Shown here: one piece after another, positions 54,160-63,495 of the stretch | How positions within the stretch are numbered: position 1 is the stretch's first letter | How the letters are laid out: each line of letters starts with the position of its first letter | Origin: Catenovulum sediminis | GTDB taxonomy: Bacteria > Pseudomonadota > Gammaproteobacteria > Enterobacterales > Alteromonadaceae | Assembly (NCBI RefSeq): GCF_040270295.1 | Contig: NZ_JBELOE010000080.1 | Length of the DNA stretch: 64,000 bases | Reading direction: 5' to 3' (one strand) | Notes under the pieces: model-generated | What the model was told of the DNA's origin: nothing | Database searches by the model: none | The model's input: the letters and a program-made list of their open reading frames with translations, nothing else | Made by a program: the position numbers and the translations under genes

Positions 54160-55170
54160 ATGAAAATCGTTAGTCGAGATGATATAAAAAGTGCCAAGCG
54201 TTACGGGCAGGTAGCTTTGGATTTGTTGGATACATGGAATGTACCTATGTCACCTATCAATTATGGTGTGGCGTATGAAATAGCAAAAGGAAAAAACAAG
54301 TCTTTATTGGCCGCATATAAAGCGCATACCAGCAAAAATAAGTTGATTGACTGTTTTTGTTTAGAGCAATGGCAGTCGCAATACCTACAGTCTCCTGCAC
54401 CACAAAATGATAAATTGATTTCTGACCTGGAAAAGGTAGTCGCGGGCGTTCATGAGCAGTTAGAAAGCAATGATGGTTCTGTTGATAAATATTTAGAACA
54501 ATTAACAGACGGCATCGAACAAATCAAACAAGCTAATATTGGTGACGAACTTTTACCGGTCGTTGACTCATTATTGTCGGCTTCGCGGTTAATTAAGTGG
54601 CAGCAAAAAGAACTCAAAGAGCAGTTAGCACAGTCTAAAAATGAAACCAGTCAACTTAAAGATAAGCTGGAGCAAATCGAACAGCAAATAAAGAAAGATC
54701 CACTGACGGGTTTATTAAATCGCAGGGGGTTGGATGAATACTTGCAAAAAGTGCAAGATACGACGCCTTTATTGACAGTCGCCATTGACATTGATCGCTT
54801 TAAATCAATAAACGACCAATACGGTCATTTAATTGGAGACATCGTCATCGCGAAAGTGGCAGAGCAAATTCGCCAATCTTCCAATACCAATATTAAGGCT
54901 ATTCGTTATGGCGGTGAAGAGTTTTTGTTGGTCATGCCACAATCGGAGTTCAACCGTTACCCACTCGTTGCTGAAGATATTCGTAAAAAAGTATCGGAAA
55001 TGAAGCTGGTGAGCAAAAAAAGCCAACAAAAGCTTCCTGCTATTACAGTATCGGCGGGTGTTGCACGGCAACAAAAAGATGAATCATTTGAAGATTTGGT
55101 TGCACGAGCAGATACGGCTTTATATGCCGCTAAAAATGCAGGACGGAATCAGGTTCAGTATGCTAAGTAG
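54160..55170 (+). CDS. Diguanylate cyclase (GGDEF domain)
   Basis: The 336-residue protein makes cyclic di-GMP. An N-terminal helical domain (about 1-150) has a segment VPMSPINYGVAYEIAKGKN seen in several soluble diguanylate cyclases. A coiled coil (about 175-210) follows, then the GGDEF domain with DPLTGLLNRRGLDEYL, AIDIDRFKSINDQYGHLIGD and the active-site RYGGEEF. The RxxD inhibitory site expected five residues before GGEEF is absent (SNTN there), so product inhibition may be lacking. ATG 54160 is chosen because the longer frame begins inside the lysS terminator. There are no membrane helices. The input signal is unknown. Confidence 0.9.
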   Translation: MKIVSRDDIKSAKRYGQVALDLLDTWNVPMSPINYGVAYEIAKGKNKSLLAAYKAHTSKNKLIDCFCLEQWQSQYLQSPAPQNDKLISDLEKVVAGVHEQLESNDGSVDKYLEQLTDGIEQIKQANIGDELLPVVDSLLSASRLIKWQQKELKEQLAQSKNETSQLKDKLEQIEQQIKKDPLTGLLNRRGLDEYLQKVQDTTPLLTVAIDIDRFKSINDQYGHLIGDIVIAKVAEQIRQSSNTNIKAIRYGGEEFLLVMPQSEFNRYPLVAEDIRKKVSEMKLVSKKSQQKLPAITVSAGVARQQKDESFEDLVARADTALYAAKNAGRNQVQYAK

Positions 55171-55185
55171 CAAGGTATAAAAGTA

Positions 55186-55650
55186 TCATACGATCGGCAG
55201 AGCGGTGGAGTGCACTGGAGATTTCAAGACAAATGACGAGTGAACACCACTTACGCCGTCAATTCGTGTCAGTTTATTCAATAAAAACTGCTGAAAATCA
55301 TCCATATCTTTGACGATGACTTTAAGTAAATAGTCGGCTGATTGCCCAGTAATTAAGTGACACTCTAACACCTCTGAAAATGATTGAATTGCATTTTCAA
55401 ATTTATCAAATCTTTCGGGCGTATGTTTATCCATACTAATTTGGATAAATGACACTAAAGTTAGACCCAGTTTTCTTGCATCGAGTAATGCAACATATCC
55501 TTCAATTAAGCCTGTCTCTTCTAGTTGCCTGACGCGTCGCAAACAAGGTGCAGGCGACAATGAAATTTGTTCCGCTAGTTCCTGATTTGAGATACGACCT
55601 TTTTGCTGAATAATTTTCAGTATTTGCTTATCGTATTTATCTAAATTCAT
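55186..55650 (-). CDS. Lrp/AsnC family transcriptional regulator
   Basis: The 154-residue regulator has an N-terminal helix-turn-helix (about 1-55, LDKYDKQILKIIQQKGRISNQELAEQISLSPAPCLRRVRQLE) and a C-terminal RAM ligand-binding domain with VLECHLITGQSADYLLKV. It is divergent from leuA across 155 bases, so control of leucine synthesis, or of itself, in response to an amino acid is plausible but unproven. It is not Lrp itself: the start and the context differ. Confidence 0.9.
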   Translation of the reverse strand: MNLDKYDKQILKIIQQKGRISNQELAEQISLSPAPCLRRVRQLEETGLIEGYVALLDARKLGLTLVSFIQISMDKHTPERFDKFENAIQSFSEVLECHLITGQSADYLLKVIVKDMDDFQQFLLNKLTRIDGVSGVHSSFVLKSPVHSTALPIV

Positions 55651-55805
55651 GTCTTTTGAAGTGGTGAAATATAATTTTAATTTATTCTATATTGTTGAAA
55701 TTATATTGCGAGTATTTTGTTTTTAGCTCGATATTAGCAATTTTTATTGTACACGTCTTTTGTATCATAGAGTCATAATTTGATGGCAATAGCCGGAGTG
55801 AAAAA

Positions 55806-57482
55806 ATGATTGATAATCCAGCGTTAAAATACAAACGATTTGTAGGTGTGCAATTGACCGATAGGCAATGGCCAAATAAACATATTGAAAAAGCCCCGAT
55901 TTGGATGAGTACTGATTTGCGCGATGGCAATCAGGCACTCATTGATCCGATGTCAATTGAAACCAAATTAAGATTTTTTAAAGCTTTAGTTGCGATGGGG
56001 TTTAAACAAATTGAAGTTGGTTTTCCATCTGCTTCTGAAATTGACTTTAATTTTGTGCGTTTATTGATTGAAGAAAATCATATCCCAGACGATGTCACTA
56101 TTGAAGTATTGGTTCAAGCACGCTTTGAGTTGATTGAGCGCACAGTTGAAAGTTTACGGGGTGCTAAGCAAGCTATTTTGCATATGTATAACCCGCTTGC
56201 ACCCGATTTTCGTGAAATTGTATATCGCACGGATAAAGCCGGTGTTAAAAATATTGCAGTTCAAGGTACTCAATGGGTTAAAACCGTAACTGAACAAGCA
56301 AATGAAGTTAACTGGACATATCAATACTCGCCGGAAGTTTTCTCAAGTACCGAAATTGAATTTGCTAAAGAAGTATGTGATGCAGTGAGCGAGGTGTGGC
56401 AGCCGGATAGCGACAACAAGATGATTATTAATTTACCGGCGACGGTTGAAATGAATACACCGAATACCTACGCCGATCAAATTGAGTGGATGCATCGTAA
56501 TCTTGAGCGCCGTGATGCCATTATATTAAGCGTACATCCGCATAATGACCGAGGGACAGCGGTCGCCGCGGCTGAGTTGGCGGTAATGGCCGGAGCTGAC
56601 AGGGTTGAAGGCTGTTTATTCGGTAACGGTGAGCGTACAGGCAATGTTGATTTGGTCACGCTGGCGTTAAATTTGTATTCTCAGGGGGTTAACCCTGGAT
56701 TAGATTTTTCGGATATTGATAAGGTGAAATCCTTAGTCGAAAGCTGTAATCAAATTCCGGTACATCCAAGGCATCCATATGCAGGTGAATTAGTATTTAC
56801 CGCGTTTTCAGGCTCTCATCAGGACGCGATTAAAAAAGGGCTTGCGGTACAAAAACAAGATGATTTTTGGCGCGTCCCTTATTTGCCCATCGATCCTGCT
56901 GATTTAAATCGCAGTTATGAATCAGTGGTGCGAGTGAATAGTCAATCTGGTAAAGGTGGCGTAAGTTTTTTGTTAGAGCAGCAAAAGGGATACCAGCTAC
57001 CACGAAAATTACAAATTGAATTTAGTAAGGTCGTGCAGGCGATTAACGATACAACGGGCCGAGAAATGAAAGCGGAAGAAATTGCGGATGTGTTCCAGCG
57101 TGAATATTTACAAGTTAACAAACCGCTTAGTTATCTTGAAAGTCTGTCCCGTGAAGTTCAAGGTGAGGTTGAATTGTCGTTTAAGATTCAGCATGCAGAT
57201 CAACAAATTAATTTGCAAGGGAAAGGCAATGGCCCCATTGATGCTGCGTTGACCGCTCTGAACCGATATAACAATAGTGCGTATAGAGTCGCCAATTATC
57301 ATGAGCATGCTATTGGCCAAGGTGATTTAATTGAGGCCGTTTGTTATATCGAATTAAAAGATGAACAAGCCAACACCTGGTTTGGTGTTGCGCAGCACGC
57401 TAATATTGCGACGGCGGCGATCAGTGCTGTGTTAAATGGCTTTAACAGAGTTACCGCAGCTCAAGCTACGACTGTTGTATAA
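55806..57482 (+). CDS. leuA: 2-isopropylmalate synthase (LeuA type 2)
   Basis: LeuA condenses 2-oxoisovalerate and acetyl-CoA, the first committed step of leucine synthesis. The 558-residue protein is of the longer type 2 class: PIWMSTDLRDGNQALIDPM carries the metal Asp, SVHPHNDRGTAVAAAELA gives the two metal His, and the C-terminal regulatory domain (about 430-558) probably binds leucine. It stands apart from any leuBCD genes in this window. A stretch of about 495 bases without a protein gene follows. Confidence 0.93.
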   Translation: MIDNPALKYKRFVGVQLTDRQWPNKHIEKAPIWMSTDLRDGNQALIDPMSIETKLRFFKALVAMGFKQIEVGFPSASEIDFNFVRLLIEENHIPDDVTIEVLVQARFELIERTVESLRGAKQAILHMYNPLAPDFREIVYRTDKAGVKNIAVQGTQWVKTVTEQANEVNWTYQYSPEVFSSTEIEFAKEVCDAVSEVWQPDSDNKMIINLPATVEMNTPNTYADQIEWMHRNLERRDAIILSVHPHNDRGTAVAAAELAVMAGADRVEGCLFGNGERTGNVDLVTLALNLYSQGVNPGLDFSDIDKVKSLVESCNQIPVHPRHPYAGELVFTAFSGSHQDAIKKGLAVQKQDDFWRVPYLPIDPADLNRSYESVVRVNSQSGKGGVSFLLEQQKGYQLPRKLQIEFSKVVQAINDTTGREMKAEEIADVFQREYLQVNKPLSYLESLSREVQGEVELSFKIQHADQQINLQGKGNGPIDAALTALNRYNNSAYRVANYHEHAIGQGDLIEAVCYIELKDEQANTWFGVAQHANIATAAISAVLNGFNRVTAAQATTVV

Positions 57483-57617
57483 CTGTTCTACTCTAATTGC
57501 ATACTAATGTCATAAACCCTGCTGACTGGATTTTTGAATACAGTTTGTGGGGTTTATTATTTTCAATAATAGGGTTGAGCGCGCGGTATCTATCGAGAGA
57601 AAGGGTAAATTTTGGAT

Positions 57618-57645
57618 AAAAAAAAGCCCAGTTGGGGGACTGGGC
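57618..57645 (-). terminator. Minus-strand rho-independent terminator
   Basis: On the minus strand GCCCAGT, loop CCCCCA, ACTGGGC is followed by eight T. Read on the plus strand, the hairpin lacks a T tract, so it is not the leuA terminator. No protein gene on the minus strand leads into it. Confidence 0.88.
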
Positions 57646-57727
57646 AATAAAATTGGCCTATAAAAGGCACTCAAGCACTAACAAAGGGATGTCAAGAAAA
57701 ACCAGATAAACCGTGTTTTTCAAAGAT
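57618..57727 (-). ncRNA. Candidate small RNA between leuA and queA
   Basis: A predicted transcript of about 110 nt starts near 57727 and ends at the terminator at 57618-57645. A sigma-70 type promoter with a perfect TATAAT precedes it. The transcript has no AUG and no frame of more than a few codons. It has U-rich single-stranded stretches (near 57694 and 57655) and an eight-U tail, as seen in Hfq-dependent RNAs. I do not recognise it as Spot 42, RyhB, GcvB or another known family. Targets are unknown. Confidence 0.6.
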
Positions 57728-57733
57728 AGGTTC

Positions 57734-57761
57734 ATTATAGCGCTGAAATGTAATTTTACAA
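57734..57761 (-). promoter_or_regulatory. Promoter of the candidate small RNA
   Basis: On the minus strand, -35 TTGTAA (57756-57761), a 16-bp spacer and -10 TATAAT (57734-57739) are present; the predicted start is an A at about 57727. Confidence 0.65.
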
Positions 57762-57977
57762 CATAAAATTTCATTTTTATTTCAAAAAGTCGCTATTAAC
57801 AAGAATAAACACTCGTTTTAACATCTAATTTACCATCATATGTAATTTTAGTACATTATTGTGCACTGTCGGCAAACGGCTATTATTTGCTTGTCGCTTG
57901 CTTTTGCATGCAAAAACTTGCTATTAAAGAGCGCTCGCAATAGACTATCGCGCTCTAAAAACCTAAGTGAATTATGC

Positions 57978-59030
57978 ATGCAAGTATCCGATTTTTCTTT
58001 TGATCTCCCTGATGAACTTATTGCGCGTTTTCCGGCAGAAAAACGCACAGAATCGCGTTTGCTCGTTATGGACGGCAATACGGGCGATATTCAACATAAA
58101 ATATTTGCACAAATGATTGATTTGGTTACGGATAAAGACCTATTGATTTTTAATAATACTAAGGTGATACCCGCGCGTCTGTTAGGACAAAAACGATCGG
58201 GCGGTAAAATTGAAGTGCTGGTTGAGCGCATCTTGGATGATAAAACGATTTTGGCGCACGTGCGCGCCAACAAAGCGCTCAAGCCCGGTGCAGAAGTTGT
58301 ATTGGAAAATGCAATTAATGCACAAATGCTTGAACGCCGAGGTGATTTGTTTGTTTTGCAAATTACGAATGATGAAACTGTTTTGAATCTGTTAGAAGCG
58401 CACGGACATATGCCTCTACCGCCGTATATTGATCGTGCGGATAACGAAACAGACAAAACAAGGTATCAAACCGTATATGGCAAAATTCCAGGGGCTGTAG
58501 CCGCACCCACCGCAGGTTTGCATTTTGATGAAGAGTTAATGCAACAACTTGCCAATAAAGGTGTTCAAATTGAATATGTTACTTTGCATGTAGGAGCTGG
58601 AACATTTCAGTCTATCAGAGTTGATAATGTAAAAGAGCATCAGATGCATGCTGAGTATATTGATGTTCCGCAAAATGTTGTGGATGCAATTGTTGCCTGT
58701 AAAAAACGTGGCGGCCGTGTAATCGCTGTTGGAACGACCTCAGTGCGTAGTATTGAAAGTGCAGCTCAATTTGCACAGCGAGATATCATTGAGCCATATC
58801 AGGGGGATACCAGTATTTTTATCTACCCGGGGTATGAATTCAAAATAATAGACGCTATGTTTACCAATTTTCATTTACCAGAATCGACGTTAATTATGTT
58901 AGTTTCGGCGTTTGCCGGCAAAGATAATATAATGGGCGCCTATAACGAGGCGATACAGCAAAAATACCGCTTTTTTAGTTATGGTGATTCGATGTTTTTG
59001 ACACGTAGACAAAAGCCGCAACAAGATTAA
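57978..59030 (+). CDS. queA: QueA, S-adenosylmethionine:tRNA ribosyltransferase-isomerase
   Basis: QueA makes epoxyqueuosine in tRNA from preQ1 and SAM. The 350-residue protein starts MQVSDFSFDLPDELIARFPAEKR and has LLIFNNTKVIPARLLGQK, the KIPGAVAAPTAGLHFDEEL segment, LHVGAGTFQSIRVDNVKEHQMHAEY and the C-terminal TNFHLPESTLIMLVSAFAG, all family marks. ATG 57978 gives the standard N-terminus; the longer frame from 57861 does not. An inverted repeat AGAGCGC (57928-57934) / GCGCTCT (57950-57956) lies in the leader. tgt follows by 12 bases. Confidence 0.96.
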   Translation: MQVSDFSFDLPDELIARFPAEKRTESRLLVMDGNTGDIQHKIFAQMIDLVTDKDLLIFNNTKVIPARLLGQKRSGGKIEVLVERILDDKTILAHVRANKALKPGAEVVLENAINAQMLERRGDLFVLQITNDETVLNLLEAHGHMPLPPYIDRADNETDKTRYQTVYGKIPGAVAAPTAGLHFDEELMQQLANKGVQIEYVTLHVGAGTFQSIRVDNVKEHQMHAEYIDVPQNVVDAIVACKKRGGRVIAVGTTSVRSIESAAQFAQRDIIEPYQGDTSIFIYPGYEFKIIDAMFTNFHLPESTLIMLVSAFAGKDNIMGAYNEAIQQKYRFFSYGDSMFLTRRQKPQQD

Positions 59031-59042
59031 TGGTGAACCGTT

Positions 59043-60179
59043 ATGTCTGAATTTATGAAGTATGAAAAACTAGCAACTGATGGTCAGGCAAGACGAGGCC
59101 GTTTAGTTTTTGCACGAGGGGTTGTTGAAACGCCCGCATTTATGCCTGTGGGTACCTATGGTACTGTAAAAGGCATGTCACCTGATGAACTCAAAGATAT
59201 TGGCGCTGATATCTGTTTGGGCAATACGTTTCATTTGATGTTAAGGCCTGGCACTGAAATTATTCGGATGCATGGTGACTTACATGATTTTATGAATTGG
59301 CAAAAACCAATTTTGACGGATTCTGGTGGGTTTCAGGTTTTCAGTTTAGGTGAGTTACGAAAAATTACTGAAGATGGTGTAATCTTCCGCTCACCGATTA
59401 ATGGTGAGCGTATCGAACTCTCACCCGAAAAAGCAATGCAAGTGCAACGAGAGTTGGGATCAGATATTGTTATGATCTTTGATGAATGTACGCCATATCC
59501 AGCAACAGAAGAACAAGCGCGTACTTCAATGGAGCTTTCATTGCGTTGGGCAAAACGTTCCAAAGATGCACATGAAGGCAATCCGTCTGCACTATTTGGC
59601 ATCGTTCAAGGTGGAATGTATCCTCATTTACGTGAAGAAAGTTTAGAAGGTTTAGAAAAAATTGGTTTTGATGGGTATGCTATTGGCGGTTTATCGGTCG
59701 GCGAACCCAAAGAAGATATGATTAATATTCTGAATAACCTGACTGACAAAATGCCGACAGAAAAGCCCAGATATTTAATGGGGGTTGGCAAACCGGAAGA
59801 CATTGTTGAAGCTGTGCGTCGTGGCATAGATATGTTTGATTGTGTGATGCCAACACGCAATGCTCGTAATGGACATATTTTTGTCAGTGACGGGGTTGTC
59901 AAATTACGAAATGCCAAACATAAGACAGATACAGGTCCATTGGATGAAAAATGTGACTGCTACACTTGTAAAAATTATTCTAGAGCATATCTACATCATC
60001 TGGACAAGTGTAATGAAATTCTTGGAGCGCGACTGAATACGATTCATAATCTGAGATATTATCAGCGATTGATGGAACAACTTAGAGACGCAATCGCACA
60101 GGGTGAACTAGAGAAGTTTGTTGAAGAGTTTTATGCAGCGCGCAATCTACCTGTGCCTGCTTTGAATAACGAAAATTAA
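59043..60179 (+). CDS. tgt: Tgt, queuine/preQ1 tRNA-guanine transglycosylase
   Basis: Tgt swaps G34 of GUN-anticodon tRNAs for preQ1. The 378-residue protein has the catalytic Asp93 in LTDSGGFQVFSLG (E. coli Asp89), substrate segment FGIVQGGMYPHLREES, the nucleophile region GIDMFDCVMPTRNARNG and the zinc site CDCYTCKNYSRAYLHHL. The first ATG is used; ATG 59055 would also fit. It is part of the queA-tgt-yajC-secD-secF block. Confidence 0.96.
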   Translation: MSEFMKYEKLATDGQARRGRLVFARGVVETPAFMPVGTYGTVKGMSPDELKDIGADICLGNTFHLMLRPGTEIIRMHGDLHDFMNWQKPILTDSGGFQVFSLGELRKITEDGVIFRSPINGERIELSPEKAMQVQRELGSDIVMIFDECTPYPATEEQARTSMELSLRWAKRSKDAHEGNPSALFGIVQGGMYPHLREESLEGLEKIGFDGYAIGGLSVGEPKEDMINILNNLTDKMPTEKPRYLMGVGKPEDIVEAVRRGIDMFDCVMPTRNARNGHIFVSDGVVKLRNAKHKTDTGPLDEKCDCYTCKNYSRAYLHHLDKCNEILGARLNTIHNLRYYQRLMEQLRDAIAQGELEKFVEEFYAARNLPVPALNNEN

Positions 60180-60205
60180 TAATTTAATTAGATAGGGGAA
60201 TTTTT

Positions 60206-60541
60206 ATGGATTTTTTAATTGCGAATGCATATGCCGAAGGTGCTGCTCAACCACAAGGTGGCGGTTTACAAATGGTTATTATGTTAGTTGTTTTTGGTTT
60301 AATTTTTTATTTCATGCTTTATCGTCCGCAAGCAAAACGTATGAAAGAGCACAAAGCACTTATTGCCGCTATTTCTAAAGGTGACGAGATTTTAACTCAA
60401 GGTGGGATGGTCGGTCGTGTTGCTAAAGTCAGTGACGACAAAGACTTTATCTTGATGACACTAGCTGAAGGTGTAGATGTAGCAGTACAAAAAGCATCTG
60501 TAACAGCAGTGTTACCTAAAGGTACAATCAAATCAATCTAA
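60206..60541 (+). CDS. yajC: YajC, Sec translocon accessory subunit
   Basis: The 111-residue inner-membrane protein has one membrane helix (about 20-40, MVIMLVVFGLIFYFMLYRPQ) followed by a cytoplasmic domain with ISKGDEILTQGGMVGRV, typical of YajC. It joins SecD and SecF in the accessory complex that aids SecYEG. AGGGGA stands before the start. secD follows by 12 bases. Confidence 0.95.
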   Translation: MDFLIANAYAEGAAQPQGGGLQMVIMLVVFGLIFYFMLYRPQAKRMKEHKALIAAISKGDEILTQGGMVGRVAKVSDDKDFILMTLAEGVDVAVQKASVTAVLPKGTIKSI

Positions 60542-60553
60542 TAGGATACTCCT

Positions 60554-62407
60554 GTGTTAAATAAATATCCTTTATGGAAATACCTGTTGGTACTATTTAT
60601 AGTAGCAACAGGTTTTTTGTATGCGCTTCCTAACTTATATGGGGAAGATCCCGCAATTCAAATATCCGCGACACGCGGTGGTGACGTTGAACTGAGTCAA
60701 TTGGATTCAGTGCGTTCTGCATTGGATGAACAAAATATTGAATATCGCTCTGCTAGTATTGAAAACAATCAAATTCAGATTCGTTTTAAAGATACTGATG
60801 AGCAACTAGAAGCGCGTGATATCGCAATGCAAACATTGGGCAGCAACTTTATTGTTGCACTTAATCTAATGCCCGCTCAACCTCAGTGGTTAGAAGATGT
60901 TGGCGGCAGCCCTATGAAATTAGGTCTGGATTTGCGTGGTGGTGTGCACTTCTTGATGGAAGTCGACATGAGTGTTGCGCTGCAGAAAAAACAAGAAGAA
61001 ATGTTAGCGGATTTTCGTTCTGAGCTACGTGAAGAACGTATCCGCTATCATCGTCTACAAGAGTATTCGAACGGGGTTAAAGTTAGTTTCCGATCCGAAC
61101 AAGAATTTGAAAAAGGTTTAGAGTATTTAACCAAAGCACACCGTGAATTATTGATTACTGAAAGTAGCTCTGAAGATAAAACATTGACGGCGATTATGTC
61201 TGAAACCCGTATTAAAGAAGTTAAAGAATACGCGTTACAGCAAAACATCACTATTATTCGCAATCGTGTTAACCAACTTGGTGTAGCAGAGCCTTTGGTA
61301 ATGCGCCAAGGTGCAGATCGTATTGTTGTTGAGTTACCGGGTGTTCAGGACACTGCACGTGCGAAGGAAATCTTGGGTGCAACAGCAACATTGGAATTTC
61401 GCAAGGTGGATGAGGATGCAGATCCTTCCGCTGCAGCCGCTGGCAGGGTGCCACCAGGCTCTGAAGTTTATTACGACAGAAGAACCGGGCGACCCGTTGT
61501 CCTGAAAAAGGATGTTATTCTAACCGGTAACCATATTACTGGTGCAAATTCTAGTTTTGATGAATATCAACGTCCACAAGTCAATATTGATCTAGACGGT
61601 CAAGGTGGCAACAAAATGTCACATTTTACCAAGGACAATATTGGCAAACCAATGGCAACTTTGTTTGTTGAATATAAACCAACTGGACGTAGAAAGCCTG
61701 ATGGGTCAATTGAATTTGAAGCCATTAAAGAGGTGATTAATGTTGCAACCATTCAAGCGCGTTTGGCCAGAAGTTTTAGAATAACAGGTATTGATAGCGC
61801 AAACGAAGCTCAAAACCTTGCTTTGCTATTGCGGGCGGGTGCTTTGATTGCGCCAATTCAAATTGTTGAAGAACGTACAGTTGGGCCAAGCTTAGGTCAG
61901 GAAAATATTGATCTGGGCATGACAGCCATTATCTGGGGTTTTTGCTTAGTATTGGCCTTCATGGTGTTGTATTACCGTGGCTTTGGCGTAGTTGCGAATA
62001 TTGCGCTTGCTTTAAACCTAGTATTAATTGTCGGTGTTATGTCCATGATTCCAGGTGCGACTTTAACATTACCGGGTATGGCAGGTATTGTGTTAACCGT
62101 TGGTATGGCAGTTGATGCAAATGTCTTGATATTTGAGCGTATTCGAGAAGAGATTACCGATGGTAGAGGCCCGCAACAAGCCATTCATCAAGGTTATGAT
62201 AGTGCATTCTCAACCATCGCAGATGCCAATATTACAACTTTTATTGCTGCAGTTATTCTGTTTGCGGTAGGTACAGGGCCAATTAAAGGCTTTGCTGTAA
62301 CCTTAGCCATTGGTATCGTGACATCTATGTTTACTGCTATTGTTGTAACGCGCGCCGTTATCAATGCTTCAGTAGGCGGACGAAAAATTAAAAAGCTGTC
62401 GATTTAG
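60554..62407 (+). CDS. secD: SecD, protein translocase subunit
   Basis: SecD with SecF uses the proton or sodium gradient to pull exported proteins on the periplasmic side. The 617-residue protein has helix 1 (about 8-26), a large periplasmic P1 domain (about 40-440, with the signature [15 protein letters not shown]), and five further helices with [22 protein letters not shown]-like RND segments near the end. The GTG start follows AGGATACTCCT. Length matches the E. coli protein (615). Confidence 0.96.
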   Translation: [617 protein letters not shown]

Positions 62408-62417
62408 GAGTGAGACT

Positions 62418-63359
62418 ATGTGGTTCAAATTGAAAGAGACAGTTAATTTTATGTCGCAGGCTAAGCTGGCGATAGGACTGTCTTTGATTTTGTTTTTGGG
62501 GTCAATTGCTTCTCTAGCGGTTAATGGCCTTAAATTCGGTTTAGATTTTACCGGTGGTACCTTAATCGAAGTCGGCTATGAAAAAGCAGCAGACTTGTCA
62601 GAGATCCGCCAAAAACTAGATGCGAGCGGTTTTGGTGATGCGGTTGTGCAGCATTTTGGCACCAGTTCTGACGTTTTAATTCGTCTTGCACCAAGAGATA
62701 CGGTAAAAGCCGAGACCTTGAGTAATCATGTGTTAGAAGCGATTTCTACCACGGACTCAGGTGAAGCGCAAATGCGCCGGATCGAGTTTGTTGGCCCAAG
62801 TGTTGGTGAGGAGTTAAAAGAGCAGGGTGGTTTGGCCATGCTAGTGGCACTTATATGCATTCTTATCTATGTTGCATTTAGATTCGAATGGCGCTTTGCG
62901 TTGGGTAGTGTACTAGCCTTGACACACGATGTAGTGATCACTATTGGTTTTTTCTCAGTATTGGGTATCGAGTTTGATTTAACTGTATTGGCAGCTGTAT
63001 TGGCTGTTATTGGTTATTCATTAAATGACACCATTGTTGTTTTTGACCGAATCAGAGAAAACTTTCGTAAACTTCGCATCGATAACGTCGCCGAGATAAT
63101 TAATATCTCGCTCACACAGACATTGAGTCGTACAACCATTACCTCTTTAACGACCGTGTTGGTATTACTGGCATTGTTCTTTAAAGGAGGGGCGCTTATT
63201 CATGGTTTTGCAACTGCACTATTGTTTGGTGTCGCCATTGGTACCTATTCTTCAATTTTCGTGGCAAGTGTAGCTGCGCTAAAATTAGGCATTAGCCGCG
63301 AAGATATGATCCCAACGGTAGTCGAAAAAGAAGGTGCGGATCAGGATCCATTGCTTTAA
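62418..63359 (+). CDS. secF: SecF, protein translocase subunit
   Basis: SecF is the partner of SecD in the inner membrane. The 313-residue protein has a first helix (about 16-35), GLDFTGGTLIEVGY at the start of the short periplasmic domain, and five helices towards the C-terminus with the RND-type VIGYSLNDTIVVFDRIRENFR. Length is near that of E. coli SecF (323). It is the last gene of the operon; a bidirectional terminator follows. Confidence 0.96.
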   Translation: MWFKLKETVNFMSQAKLAIGLSLILFLGSIASLAVNGLKFGLDFTGGTLIEVGYEKAADLSEIRQKLDASGFGDAVVQHFGTSSDVLIRLAPRDTVKAETLSNHVLEAISTTDSGEAQMRRIEFVGPSVGEELKEQGGLAMLVALICILIYVAFRFEWRFALGSVLALTHDVVITIGFFSVLGIEFDLTVLAAVLAVIGYSLNDTIVVFDRIRENFRKLRIDNVAEIINISLTQTLSRTTITSLTTVLVLLALFFKGGALIHGFATALLFGVAIGTYSSIFVASVAALKLGISREDMIPTVVEKEGADQDPLL

Positions 63360-63396
63360 AAATTGTTTACCAGAAAGATATTTTTGACAATTTAAT

Positions 63397-63437
63397 AAAA
63401 AAGCCGGGTCACTTAAATCAAGTGGCCCGGCTTTTTA
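63397..63437. terminator. Bidirectional terminator between secF and sppA
   Basis: AAAGCCGGGTCACTT (63400-63414) pairs with AAGTGGCCCGGCTTT (63420-63434), with one G-T pair, flanked by A and T runs. It can serve both convergent genes. Confidence 0.93.
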
Positions 63438-63495
63438 GTTTGTTAATTTACACTTAAAAATGATCACTGGGTACAGGTTACGTGCATTTGAATCC

